The position numbers were made by a program, and so were the translations under genes. Below the pieces are notes generated by a model, which saw only the letters and a list, made by a program, of their open reading frames with translations, did no database searches and was not told the origin of the DNA. Positions 1 through 6,989 of a DNA stretch of 64,000 bases are shown piece by piece (position 1 is the stretch's first letter; each line of letters opens with the position of its first letter). The stretch covers positions 161,734 through 225,733 of the forward strand of contig JAUNHE010000005.1 of NCBI GenBank assembly GCA_030524105.1, given 5' to 3'. Origin of the DNA: Rothia sp. (in: high G+C Gram-positive bacteria) (GTDB lineage: Bacteria; Actinomycetota; Actinomycetes; Actinomycetales; Micrococcaceae).

Positions 1-54
1 TATCTTAAGAATGAAGTTAAGAAGAGGGGACGCAAGGCCGTAATCGCGTGGTAA
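1..54 (+). CDS. AS-48-like circular bacteriocin precursor (C-terminal fragment, cut by window edge)
   Basis: Frame 1 is open from the first base and stops at TAA 52-54. It encodes YLKNEVKKRGRKAVIAW. From memory, mature enterocin AS-48 ends YLKKEIKKKGKRAVIAW, so 12 of 17 residues are identical and the other five are conservative (K/N, I/V, K/R). In AS-48 this is the cationic last helix, and its C-terminal Trp is joined to the N-terminal Met to close the ring. The genes immediately downstream are exactly the classes that accompany circular bacteriocins. The leader and N-terminal part lie outside the window, so length, leader and promoter cannot be judged. Fragment identity is strong; bactericidal activity is inferred. 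Confidence 0.85.
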   Translation, partial: YLKNEVKKRGRKAVIAW

Positions 55-1901
55 ATGAAAAATTATCCAAAAATGTTGCAGTGCGGAGCCCTAGAACCCC
101 CGCACTGCAATACATTAATTTGAATGATATTTTATTACGACGAAGATGGGTGTCGGATCATGAGCTAAATAAAAGATTAGTTCACTCTCTCGGTATAAAA
201 ATCGGTTTTTTTGATTTATGGATGCAGGGTAAGGCCACCTTTTTGGGCCGAAGGATCTCAGTTATGAGGCAGCTACAGATTTCATTTTGTATACAAGTTC
301 TGCTATCAGGGATATTTTGTTTCGGATTTATTAAGGCCTTCCCTAATTTATTAAACTATCCATGGGTGGGACCACTATATGTAATTGCTGTTTGTTTTAT
401 TTTAGGCATATCTTCTACACCTCGTATCTGTGCTTTTCCCTTTGAATCGATGAGTCGTTTGTCCCCGGCTACCAGTAGTATGCTCGCTAAGATACTTCTT
501 AAGTCTGAAGTTACATACCTTTTTTATAGGAACCCAGTAATATTTTTACCGATTGGGTACGCATTTTTGATTAGGGGACTTTCCCTTAATAATCATCGAC
601 AATATGTATTTATATGGATGATTCTATTACCTTTTATCTCATTTGCCGCCATAAGATTTGGAGGGGTAATTGGAACTCTTATCCTCAAGTTCAGGGTTCT
701 AAAAAAAACAGGGTTCAAGCGTTTTGTCACAGCATTTCTGATATCTATTGCGGCATCCATTGTAGGATTTTTTATCTCGAATACTGTTATATTTAACTTT
801 CTGATATCTGCACGAAGTAATGTATCAACTGTTGATCAAGTGTTGGAAGATTCTGCGTGGAATTCCGCCATGCATGATTTTTCCAATAACGTTAAAGCAG
901 ATATCTACGAAATATCAAAATTTTATTATCATTTTAATTATGTTGAATCAATTTCTACATATCCAATTGTGTTTTTTTTGACCATTTTTATACTATTTTC
1001 TTACTTTTATCGATCAAGTATTTTGACTAAAAGGGATAGGGAAAATACGGAAGAGTTAAAAGATGCGGTTTACTTTTATCTTCTAGGAGTGTGCAAGTTC
1101 GTTAAACCTTTTGGTTATATTAACGTTGCTTTGGCTAGGAATATGCTCAAAAACCGATGGGTAGTCTCAAAATATTTTTGGTTTCTCATACTTCCGAATC
1201 CAGAGTCCTCTTTTATTCTATCTTTTGCTTTAGGAATTATAAATTTTTCATCAAACGAATGGTTAATATTACTAACTATTAGTATAGTTTCCGTCATGGT
1301 AATAAATATTCAGATGAGTGAAATAATTTATGAATTAATGCCCACGGTGGGGGTTGCTAGCATTCAAAAAAGACTCAGATGGCTGCTTCTAACCCCGGAG
1401 CTAGAGGGAATAAAATCTGAAGTATGTGCACGTAAGACTGTTACTGGCGTTTTCTTGTTTCCATCTTCATCTATTTTTATATTAATTACTTCCGTATTTT
1501 TAGTATATAAAAATTTTTCAATTGCATTATTAGCAATTTATCTACTGGTAGTAATAATAGCATTCTTTCTTGCAGTGGAAACTCAATGGTATATGGCTCC
1601 TCTGTTAATGGTTCAGACAAGAAGTGAGAGGGACTATGAGCAAGGATTGGGATCAGCTTCTGAGACTCTACGAAGCAAGCTTCAAGGTATTCCTAGACTC
1701 TGGTACATAGTCATACCATCATATTTTGTATTAGGACTTAATATCTTAGGCTCTTTAATTCCTGAGATTGTTACAGTTGTTTGTACTTTTATATATATAA
1801 TATTACTTTTTTTCTGTTTCTTCATTCTTAAATATATTGGAAACAAAATTATATTAAAAATAGGTAGCAAAGGATTGGATGTATCTTATGCCAATAGCTA
1901 A
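48..1901 (+). CDS. large polytopic membrane protein of circular bacteriocin biosynthesis (AS-48B-like)
   Basis: This 617-residue protein has about eleven to twelve hydrophobic segments spread over its whole length and no recognisable enzymatic motif. Its GTG start lies inside the last two codons of the bacteriocin gene (GCG-TGG-TAA), overlapping it by 7 bases, which implies translational coupling. Every circular bacteriocin operon I know has a membrane protein of this size directly after the structural gene (AS-48B, CirB, CclB class), thought to take part in maturation, cyclisation or export. Function here is assigned by position, size and topology, not by a conserved motif. The gene is AT-rich compared with the chromosomal genes after 5.5 kb. 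It overlaps the next gene by 23 bases. Confidence 0.75.
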   Translation: MVNEKLSKNVAVRSPRTPALQYINLNDILLRRRWVSDHELNKRLVHSLGIKIGFFDLWMQGKATFLGRRISVMRQLQISFCIQVLLSGIFCFGFIKAFPNLLNYPWVGPLYVIAVCFILGISSTPRICAFPFESMSRLSPATSSMLAKILLKSEVTYLFYRNPVIFLPIGYAFLIRGLSLNNHRQYVFIWMILLPFISFAAIRFGGVIGTLILKFRVLKKTGFKRFVTAFLISIAASIVGFFISNTVIFNFLISARSNVSTVDQVLEDSAWNSAMHDFSNNVKADIYEISKFYYHFNYVESISTYPIVFFLTIFILFSYFYRSSILTKRDRENTEELKDAVYFYLLGVCKFVKPFGYINVALARNMLKNRWVVSKYFWFLILPNPESSFILSFALGIINFSSNEWLILLTISIVSVMVINIQMSEIIYELMPTVGVASIQKRLRWLLLTPELEGIKSEVCARKTVTGVFLFPSSSIFILITSVFLVYKNFSIALLAIYLLVVIIAFFLAVETQWYMAPLLMVQTRSERDYEQGLGSASETLRSKLQGIPRLWYIVIPSYFVLGLNILGSLIPEIVTVVCTFIYIILLFFCFFILKYIGNKIILKIGSKGLDVSYANS

Positions 1902-2427
1902 ACAGAAAAATTGGGTTAGGAACACTTTAATCTGCAGCAGTTTGTTTTTTTGTTTGGGATTATTATATGGTTTCTTTTCAGTGCAGCTAAATCTAAACAT
2001 TAATGATCTTACTCCTGAAAGTAGCTCTTCTTCTATGGCAGCGATAGCCCAAAATAACCTTATTTTTGGAGCCTCATTACTAGTATTAGGTATCGTTTCT
2101 TTTTGTGTGATACCTATGATTCTCTTATTTCTAAACGGTTCATTAACGGGTGCGGTGGTATTTGCTGTATTTTCAGGGGGACACCATGAAACTTTGGTAA
2201 CTGGTCTTTTACCCCATATTTTGTTTGAAGTATACGGATTTTTTCTTATAACTTCCTCTTCTATAATTCCAATAGAATTAGCATTACTATCCGTTTCTCA
2301 TAAATATTTGAGTAAAGATTATATTAAAACTAGCTCTTTATATTTTATGAGATTAATACTATCCGGTATATTTTTTATCATTGTAGGTGTATTTATTGAA
2401 GGAAATTTTAGTTATGTTAAATTTTGA
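1879..2427 (+). CDS. SpoIIM/DUF95-family membrane protein (AS-48C-like)
   Basis: The 182-residue protein has four to five membrane segments. Its central block carries the SpoIIM-family hallmarks: an N-N pair near residue 56, L-F-L-N-G-S-L-T-G near residue 92, and L-L-P-H-I-L-F-E-V-Y near residue 113, matching the L-x-P-H-x-x-x-E-l signature. DUF95 proteins are a constant component of circular bacteriocin clusters (AS-48C, CirC, CclC), where they are needed for production and contribute to self-protection. In Bacillus the family namesake works in sporulation, which is irrelevant for this non-sporulating lineage. The ATG at 1879 has an AAAGGA ribosome site just upstream and lies within the preceding gene. 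It also overlaps the next gene. Confidence 0.75.
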   Translation: MYLMPIAKQKNWVRNTLICSSLFFCLGLLYGFFSVQLNLNINDLTPESSSSSMAAIAQNNLIFGASLLVLGIVSFCVIPMILLFLNGSLTGAVVFAVFSGGHHETLVTGLLPHILFEVYGFFLITSSSIIPIELALLSVSHKYLSKDYIKTSSLYFMRLILSGIFFIIVGVFIEGNFSYVKF

Positions 2428-2977
2428 CAGGGGATATAGTAGTACTCAACAAAAGTTGTGTAAGATAAATGATAAATATTTTCTGACGATGCGCGGGAGA
2501 TTTTATTTCTTTATTTCTACATTACTTTTGGTAAGTATTTCATATTTTATAGTTGAATTTTATTTAGTAAAAAATAATATAATTGAGATTGAATCTACTG
2601 TTGTGGCAGCGATTGTGGGCCTTCTATTTGTGCTCCCCTTGTTTGTTTCCGTCAGTTTTATTTTAACTTGTTTTGCGGGGGCGATCGCGAGTCTTTATAA
2701 GAGACCATTTAGTCTCAGGAACCTCTTTATCTGCATTTCCTTTTATTTATCTGTTTTATCGGTGGTCAATGCTGCCTCTTATTTATTTGCGCTTGAAACT
2801 GATATTTCAATTTTAGTTACAGTTATTTCGTTCCTTCTAAACATCATTTTAATTTTATTATTTAATAAATATGCACCCCAATTTTCTGGTATCTCTTGCG
2901 GAGCGAGCTTAACTATTTCTATAATTATGATTATATATTTATTTTTAACAACATTTGTAGGTGCTTCCATTGTCTAG
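2414..2977 (+). CDS. multi-spanning membrane protein in bacteriocin operon (AS-48C1 position)
   Basis: This protein of 187 residues has a roughly 35-residue polar N-terminus followed by about five hydrophobic segments. I chose ATG 2414 because AAGGAA lies about nine bases upstream; a GTG at 2387 in the same frame would add nine residues without a ribosome site. It overlaps the SpoIIM-like gene by 14 bases and the ATPase gene by 8. I recognise no domain. In the as-48 cluster the equivalent slot, between the DUF95 gene and the ATPase, is occupied by the small membrane protein C1. It may form the membrane part of the transporter energised by the next gene product. The gene is one of the most AT-rich in the window. 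Confidence 0.6.
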   Translation: MLNFDRGYSSTQQKLCKINDKYFLTMRGRFYFFISTLLLVSISYFIVEFYLVKNNIIEIESTVVAAIVGLLFVLPLFVSVSFILTCFAGAIASLYKRPFSLRNLFICISFYLSVLSVVNAASYLFALETDISILVTVISFLLNIILILLFNKYAPQFSGISCGASLTISIIMIIYLFLTTFVGASIV

Positions 2978-3596
2978 CTTAATTATAAAAAGTATTAATT
3001 ATCAATACCCAGGTTCCCAGGTTAATATATTTGACGGTTTTAGCGAAATATTTGAAACTGATAAATTATATAGATTAGTAGGACCGAATGGGGCGGGTAA
3101 AACGACACTATTGGAACTGATAGCCGGCCTAAGAAAACCTAAAAATGGTGAAATAACTTTAGGAAATTATCCAATTATGCGAACTGATGTTTCTTACTTA
3201 TCTTCTGAATCATCTCTTGTGCCTGAATTAAACATAGAAGAACATCTTGGCCTTATTGCCACCTTATGGAAAATGACTGAGGATAATTTGAGGGAATTTT
3301 ATAGGGACTGCTTCGAGCTTCTAGAAATGTTTAATCTTTTATCTAGAAATGATACTGTTGATAACTTTTCTTTAGGGATGAAGGAAAAATTAGATTTTTT
3401 ATTAACGATCTCCCGCCCTAGTAAAGTAATTTTACTTGATGAGCCCTTCGGTGCACTTGATCTTCCTTCTCTTAACTTGGCTCAAAAGGTGCTAATGGAG
3501 TATACTAAAAATAAAGTTTGTATAATTGTTACCCATAGGGATGAAATAGTCTCTCCTCTAGTAGTAACAGAAATACCTATTGAAAGGAATGTGTAA
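2970..3596 (+). CDS. ABC transporter ATP-binding protein of the circular bacteriocin operon (AS-48D-like)
   Basis: A single nucleotide-binding domain of about 208 residues. Walker A is G-P-N-G-A-G-K-T-T near residue 37, Walker B is V-I-L-L-D-E-P near residue 150, and the switch His sits in V-T-H-R-D-E. The signature is degenerate: F-S-L-G-M-K-E in place of L-S-G-G-Q, as in many bacteriocin-type ATPases. There is no fused membrane domain, so it must pair with one of the upstream membrane proteins. Start is uncertain: TTG 2970 sits about eight bases after GTAGGTG, while GTG 2961 is the alternative. Its stop is followed two bases later by the next start. Predicted role is export of the circular peptide and/or immunity. 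Confidence 0.8.
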   Translation: MSSLIIKSINYQYPGSQVNIFDGFSEIFETDKLYRLVGPNGAGKTTLLELIAGLRKPKNGEITLGNYPIMRTDVSYLSSESSLVPELNIEEHLGLIATLWKMTEDNLREFYRDCFELLEMFNLLSRNDTVDNFSLGMKEKLDFLLTISRPSKVILLDEPFGALDLPSLNLAQKVLMEYTKNKVCIIVTHRDEIVSPLVVTEIPIERNV

Positions 3597-3598
3597 TT

Positions 3599-3763
3599 AT
3601 GAAAAAATATGATTTAACCATTGGAATACTTTCTATTATTGGGATAATTGCAGCGGTATTTTTTATTGGTTTAGAAGTAATGCCAGGAAAAATTTTATTA
3701 GCAATGTCCGCAGCTTTTGCCTCATCGGCTATACTTCATTTATTTTCCCCGAGGGAAAAATAA
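3599..3763 (+). CDS. small two-helix cationic membrane protein, probable circular bacteriocin immunity protein (AS-48D1-like)
   Basis: A short gene of 54 codons beginning M-K-K-Y-D-L-T and ending F-S-P-R-E-K. It has two hydrophobic stretches (about residues 7-26 and 31-50) separated by E-V-M-P-G-K, and lysines or arginine at both ends. Circular bacteriocin operons end with a gene for a very small, basic, two-helix membrane protein that gives immunity (AS-48D1, CirE, CclI class); these differ widely in sequence but share size and topology. It starts two bases after the ATPase stop, so it is clearly in the operon. The GAAAGGAATG at 3583-3592 supplies a ribosome site. Role is inferred from position and architecture. 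Confidence 0.7.
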   Translation: MKKYDLTIGILSIIGIIAAVFFIGLEVMPGKILLAMSAAFASSAILHLFSPREK

Positions 3764-3969
3764 GTAAAGCTTATCTATAGAGGACAAAACCCACAACCCC
3801 TGCCTCGCCAGGTCTACTCCGACTGTCCTATCTGAATAAGTTTACCGTTGGTAGTAAATAGTAATGAAAAGGTATTGTCAAATACGATACTTAATATTTT
3901 CTTTCCTAAAACACAACTTAGGCCAACCTGCAAAACTGATCTCCTACATAGTTCGACAGGAATAATATT

Positions 3970-4689
3970 TTGAACCCACTTATTCTTGGAAAAAATCTAG
4001 TAAAAAAATTTCCAAACAAGACAAAACCTGCAATTAATAAAGTAAATTTAACTATTTGCTCGGGGGAGATTATAGCTGTTGTTGGCCATAATGGTGCAGG
4101 GAAAACAACCCTTTTTGACCTAGTTAGCGGATTCACCCTCCCCAGCTCGGGAACACTAGCAATTAATATCGACCGGTCAAAAATAGGATGGTGCCCCCAG
4201 CGCGAAATAATTGACTGGTCTCTTACAGTGCGCCAAAATATCTCCCTAGGTCTAGAAATCAGGCAAAGAAAGCTCCGAAAACAAACTAGCTCAATAATTG
4301 AAGAAGTTGCCACAACACTGGGATTAAGCAACTATATGGATAAAACTGCTGAAACATTATCTGGTGGAGAACTACGACGAACACAAATCGCGCGAGCAAT
4401 TGCAGGAAACCCCCAATTAATGATTCTTGACGAACCTACCACCGGCCTAGACCCGGAAGGCATAGAAGCTGTTTTTAAATACCTCGATGATTGCAGAAAA
4501 CAAGGATCCACTGCCCTGATAAGCACCCACGAAACCTCTAGATTCTCCAGCCACTGCACACGAGTAATTGCTATCAACGAGGGAAAGATAATTGCCGACT
4601 TACCCATTGAAAAATACTTAAAACTATACCCAGGTTTAACTGAAGACCTTTGGGATGTTTATAGACATATTAGAGAAAGAACCTTCTAA
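3970..4689 (+). CDS. ABC-2 type exporter, ATP-binding subunit
   Basis: 239 residues with a complete ATPase core: Walker A G-H-N-G-A-G-K-T-T (about residue 38), Q-loop C-P-Q (about 76), signature L-S-G-G-E-L-R-R (about 130), Walker B L-M-I-L-D-E-P (about 154), D-loop, and switch His in I-S-T-H-E. It resembles drug and antibiotic efflux ATPases (CcmA/NodI type). The TTG start has AGGAA about nine bases upstream. It sits 206 bases after the immunity-like gene. That gap shows no clear promoter, only a loose AGGACA ... TGTCCT inverted repeat (3781-3830). Its stop overlaps the permease start. Base composition is intermediate between the bacteriocin operon and the core genes. It may add bacteriocin immunity, like the second ABC transporter of as-48, or be unrelated. 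Confidence 0.85.
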   Translation: MNPLILGKNLVKKFPNKTKPAINKVNLTICSGEIIAVVGHNGAGKTTLFDLVSGFTLPSSGTLAINIDRSKIGWCPQREIIDWSLTVRQNISLGLEIRQRKLRKQTSSIIEEVATTLGLSNYMDKTAETLSGGELRRTQIARAIAGNPQLMILDEPTTGLDPEGIEAVFKYLDDCRKQGSTALISTHETSRFSSHCTRVIAINEGKIIADLPIEKYLKLYPGLTEDLWDVYRHIRERTF

Positions 4690-5420
4690 TGCTGCGTCCT
4701 CTTATCCTTATAAAATTCCATTTTCTATCCTTATGGAACTGGCGTAGTTCATACCTGGGTCGATTTATTGAACCCGCCGCTTACCTGCTCTTCCTGTCCA
4801 CAGGGCTCCGCAACTCCCTGGAAGGAAAAATTGCCAGCTACAGTGAATTTGTTCTAGCCGGGTTAGTATGCTTACTGGCATTCCGTGCAGCAACAACAAG
4901 CATAAGTGATGTCGCCAATGACAGAAAATGGGGTGTTTTAGCTCTATACATACTTCAAGGTGGATCAATTGCAGGGTATATAATCAGTATCGTCATTTTT
5001 GGGTCATTAATATTTATAGCTCAATTTATTCTTCTATTCTTTTGCTCTATTTTAATATCTCCAGAATCTTCAGTAGATATATTTAGAATGTTAAATTTAC
5101 TAGGCCTAGGAATATTATTCGTAACAGGCTGGTGCGGATTCGGCGCAGCTCTAGGAGGAAAAATTGACTCCTACGCAAAACGTGACTTTGTGGTTACTGT
5201 GACTTCCCTCCCAGTAGTCTTTACAGCCCCCTTGTTCTACCCTATTCAAGGAAACTGGCTTGCAACAGTCGCAGCCCTAAACCCCCTAACCTACCAAGTT
5301 AGTATTCTCAGACAGCCCAGTACCCTAGGCTTTTTACTTGCCCTCACCTGGGCAGCCGTCGGAATTATAAGCTCCACCATAATGCTCAGTAAAACTTCGC
5401 ACCTCAGCCAGGAACGATAG
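4689..5420 (+). CDS. ABC-2 type exporter, membrane subunit
   Basis: 243 residues with six predicted membrane segments and the layout of an ABC-2 permease. There is a soluble N-terminal stretch with R-F-I-E-P near residue 26. A cytoplasmic loop I-S-D-V-A-N-D-R-K near residue 76 is typical of NodJ/DrrB-type permeases. A conserved late loop P-L-F-Y-P-I-Q-G-N-W precedes the last helix (about 181). The ATG overlaps the last base of the ATPase stop codon, so the two are translationally coupled. Together they form one exporter. Its substrate is not readable from sequence; position next to the bacteriocin operon suggests self-protection, but export of another compound is equally possible. Confidence 0.8.
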   Translation: MLRPLILIKFHFLSLWNWRSSYLGRFIEPAAYLLFLSTGLRNSLEGKIASYSEFVLAGLVCLLAFRAATTSISDVANDRKWGVLALYILQGGSIAGYIISIVIFGSLIFIAQFILLFFCSILISPESSVDIFRMLNLLGLGILFVTGWCGFGAALGGKIDSYAKRDFVVTVTSLPVVFTAPLFYPIQGNWLATVAALNPLTYQVSILRQPSTLGFLLALTWAAVGIISSTIMLSKTSHLSQER

Positions 5421-5540
5421 ACCGATTATATTTATGACCCAGCCTCGCCCAATATTCAGCTCAAGCTTAAAAAAGATCTGAAGAAAGACGCTAAAGTTGG
5501 CAAGGACAAAGAATCTGGGCTGGCCTTGGAACAGCCCTAG
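5421..5540 (+). other. possible 3' remnant of a displaced gene upstream of dapB
   Basis: After the permease stop the same frame stays open for 39 codons, beginning T-D-Y-I-Y-D-P-A-S-P, then a Lys-rich stretch, ending L-A-L-E-Q-P at TAG 5538. There is no start codon with a ribosome site. The lysine-rich tail looks like the end of a soluble protein rather than of a permease. It could be the leftover of a core gene truncated when the transporter module arrived, or mere chance. I could not identify the parent gene. Confidence 0.2.
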
Positions 5541-5558
5541 CAAAGGCAGGAAAGATAG

Positions 5559-6311
5559 ATGGATCGGGTTTGGAAGGTTGCCGTAGCCGGGGCCTACGGA
5601 CGTATGGGAAGTCAAGCAGTACAGGCCATTGAGGCCGCCCAAGACATGGAACTGGTAGCAGCCCTGGGGCGGGAAGACCCTCTAGAGACGCTACTGACCA
5701 CCGGTGCCCAGGTCCTAGTGGACTTGACGGTTCCTGAAGCCACTGAGACCAACGTCCGCTTTGCGGTAGAGCACAATATCCATGCGGTTGTTGGAACAAG
5801 CGGTTGGGACCAAGCCAAACGCACAGGCCTGGAAGACCTGCTTGCCCAGCACCGGGACATTGGAGTCCTACTGGCCCCAAACTTTGCGATCGGTGCCGTT
5901 TTAGCCAGTGAATTTGCTGCCCGCGCCGCAGTATTTTTTGAATCTGTTGAACTCATTGAAATGCACCATCCCGACAAACTAGACGCCCCATCCGGCACAG
6001 CGGTCTACACTGCACAAAAGATCGCCCAAGCCCGCCAAAAAGCCGGCCTGGGAGCCAGCCCCGACGCTACCAAAACGGATCAAGGCGGCTCCCGAGGAGC
6101 AGACTACGACGGCGTTCGGGTGCACGCAGTACGATTACTCGGACTCACCGCCAGCCAGGAAATTCTCTTGGGTGATCGGGGCCAGCAGCTTCTGATTCGC
6201 CACGACTCCTTTGACCGGGCCTCCTTTATGCCCGGGGTTCTACTGGGCATCCGTCAAGTAGCCCAGCACCCGGGGCTAACACAGGGGCTAGCAAGCTACC
6301 TGGGTCTTTAA
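5559..6311 (+). CDS. dapB: 4-hydroxy-tetrahydrodipicolinate reductase
   Basis: Cytosolic NAD(P)H-dependent reductase of the lysine/diaminopimelate pathway, supplying both lysine and peptidoglycan cross-link precursors. The 250 residues match the family length. The N-terminal nucleotide site is V-A-V-A-G-A-Y-G-R-M-G (residues 6-16). The catalytic region is E-M-H-H-P-D-K-L-D-A-P-S-G-T near residue 132, with the His pair and the Lys that contacts substrate. ATG 5559 follows AGGAAAG. It is the first core gene after the AT-rich island. Its last base is the first base of the next gene's ATG, so the two are coupled. dapA lies just beyond. Confidence 0.95.
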   Translation: MDRVWKVAVAGAYGRMGSQAVQAIEAAQDMELVAALGREDPLETLLTTGAQVLVDLTVPEATETNVRFAVEHNIHAVVGTSGWDQAKRTGLEDLLAQHRDIGVLLAPNFAIGAVLASEFAARAAVFFESVELIEMHHPDKLDAPSGTAVYTAQKIAQARQKAGLGASPDATKTDQGGSRGADYDGVRVHAVRLLGLTASQEILLGDRGQQLLIRHDSFDRASFMPGVLLGIRQVAQHPGLTQGLASYLGL

Positions 6312-6916
6312 TGAAGTCTTTACGACTCTTTGTGCTGCTACTTGCCCTGGCCCTGCTGCTAACGGTTTTTTTACTACCCCTAGCCGCCGGACTTAAGCTT
6401 TTTGTGCTAGCTGTCCTAGCTTTCTCTGCCGTCTTTGTTTTTGTAGAAGCTAACGGTATGGGCAAAACTTTTACCGCCTTGATCCTTGCTGCACTGGTTT
6501 TTTACCTAGGAGTCTGCTTTCATCGAGGTCTCTTACTGCTAGAAGGAGCCAATGCCCCAGCCCTCATCCTAGGCCTATCCATGCTGGTACTTCCCTGCCT
6601 AGGCGCCTGGGCCCTGATCCGGGAAGTCCTCTTTGGCTCCCGGGTGCAGCAGCTAGCCCACCAGCTCCGACTACAGGGACAACTACCCGAAGACAACCTA
6701 AGGCGTAGCCCCTCTGGAAGGGTAGACCGCGAAGCCGCAGACGCAGAATTTCAGAAATTTCGTAGCCTACTCGAAGCTGACCCCCAGAATTGGGTGCACT
6801 GGTTTAATATAGCCAGCCTCTATGACGTCGCGGGGGACAGAAAACGGGCTCGAAAGGCAATGAGAACCGCCATTGCACTGTGGCAAGGAAAGACCGAGGT
6901 AGACCTAGAAATCTAG
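6311..6916 (+). CDS. membrane protein with C-terminal TPR-like segment
   Basis: 201 residues. Four hydrophobic segments occupy roughly residues 5-115. After a linker, the cytoplasmic C-terminus (about 140-195) reads as a tetratricopeptide-like helix pair: F-R-S-L-L-E-A-D-P-Q-N, then W-F-N-I-A-S-L-Y-D-V-A-G-D, then A-R-K-A-M-R-T-A-I. The DP-x-N and Y-x-x-x-G-D spacing is characteristic. Proteins of this type are found between dapB and dapA in related actinobacteria, as I recall, but have no assigned function. Its start overlaps the dapB stop (TAATG), so it is co-translated with dapB. A scaffold role in cell-wall precursor synthesis would be speculation. Confidence 0.7.
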   Translation: MKSLRLFVLLLALALLLTVFLLPLAAGLKLFVLAVLAFSAVFVFVEANGMGKTFTALILAALVFYLGVCFHRGLLLLEGANAPALILGLSMLVLPCLGAWALIREVLFGSRVQQLAHQLRLQGQLPEDNLRRSPSGRVDREAADAEFQKFRSLLEADPQNWVHWFNIASLYDVAGDRKRARKAMRTAIALWQGKTEVDLEI

Positions 6917-6989
6917 ATCATCAGTAGATTTAGCAATCACACGCCAAAAAATCCGGCGAAAGTTCCTAAAAGCGGGTAATCTTGGGTTT

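Noticed and set aside
3764..3969. Extra small gene or second bacteriocin peptide between the immunity gene and the ABC exporter
   Set aside because: No open frame of useful length with a ribosome site on either strand; only a loose inverted repeat.
5334..5880. Minus-strand open frames over the exporter end and dapB
   Set aside because: They oppose genes with clear motifs, contain low-complexity Pro/Gly/Leu runs and have no ribosome site; they are shadows.
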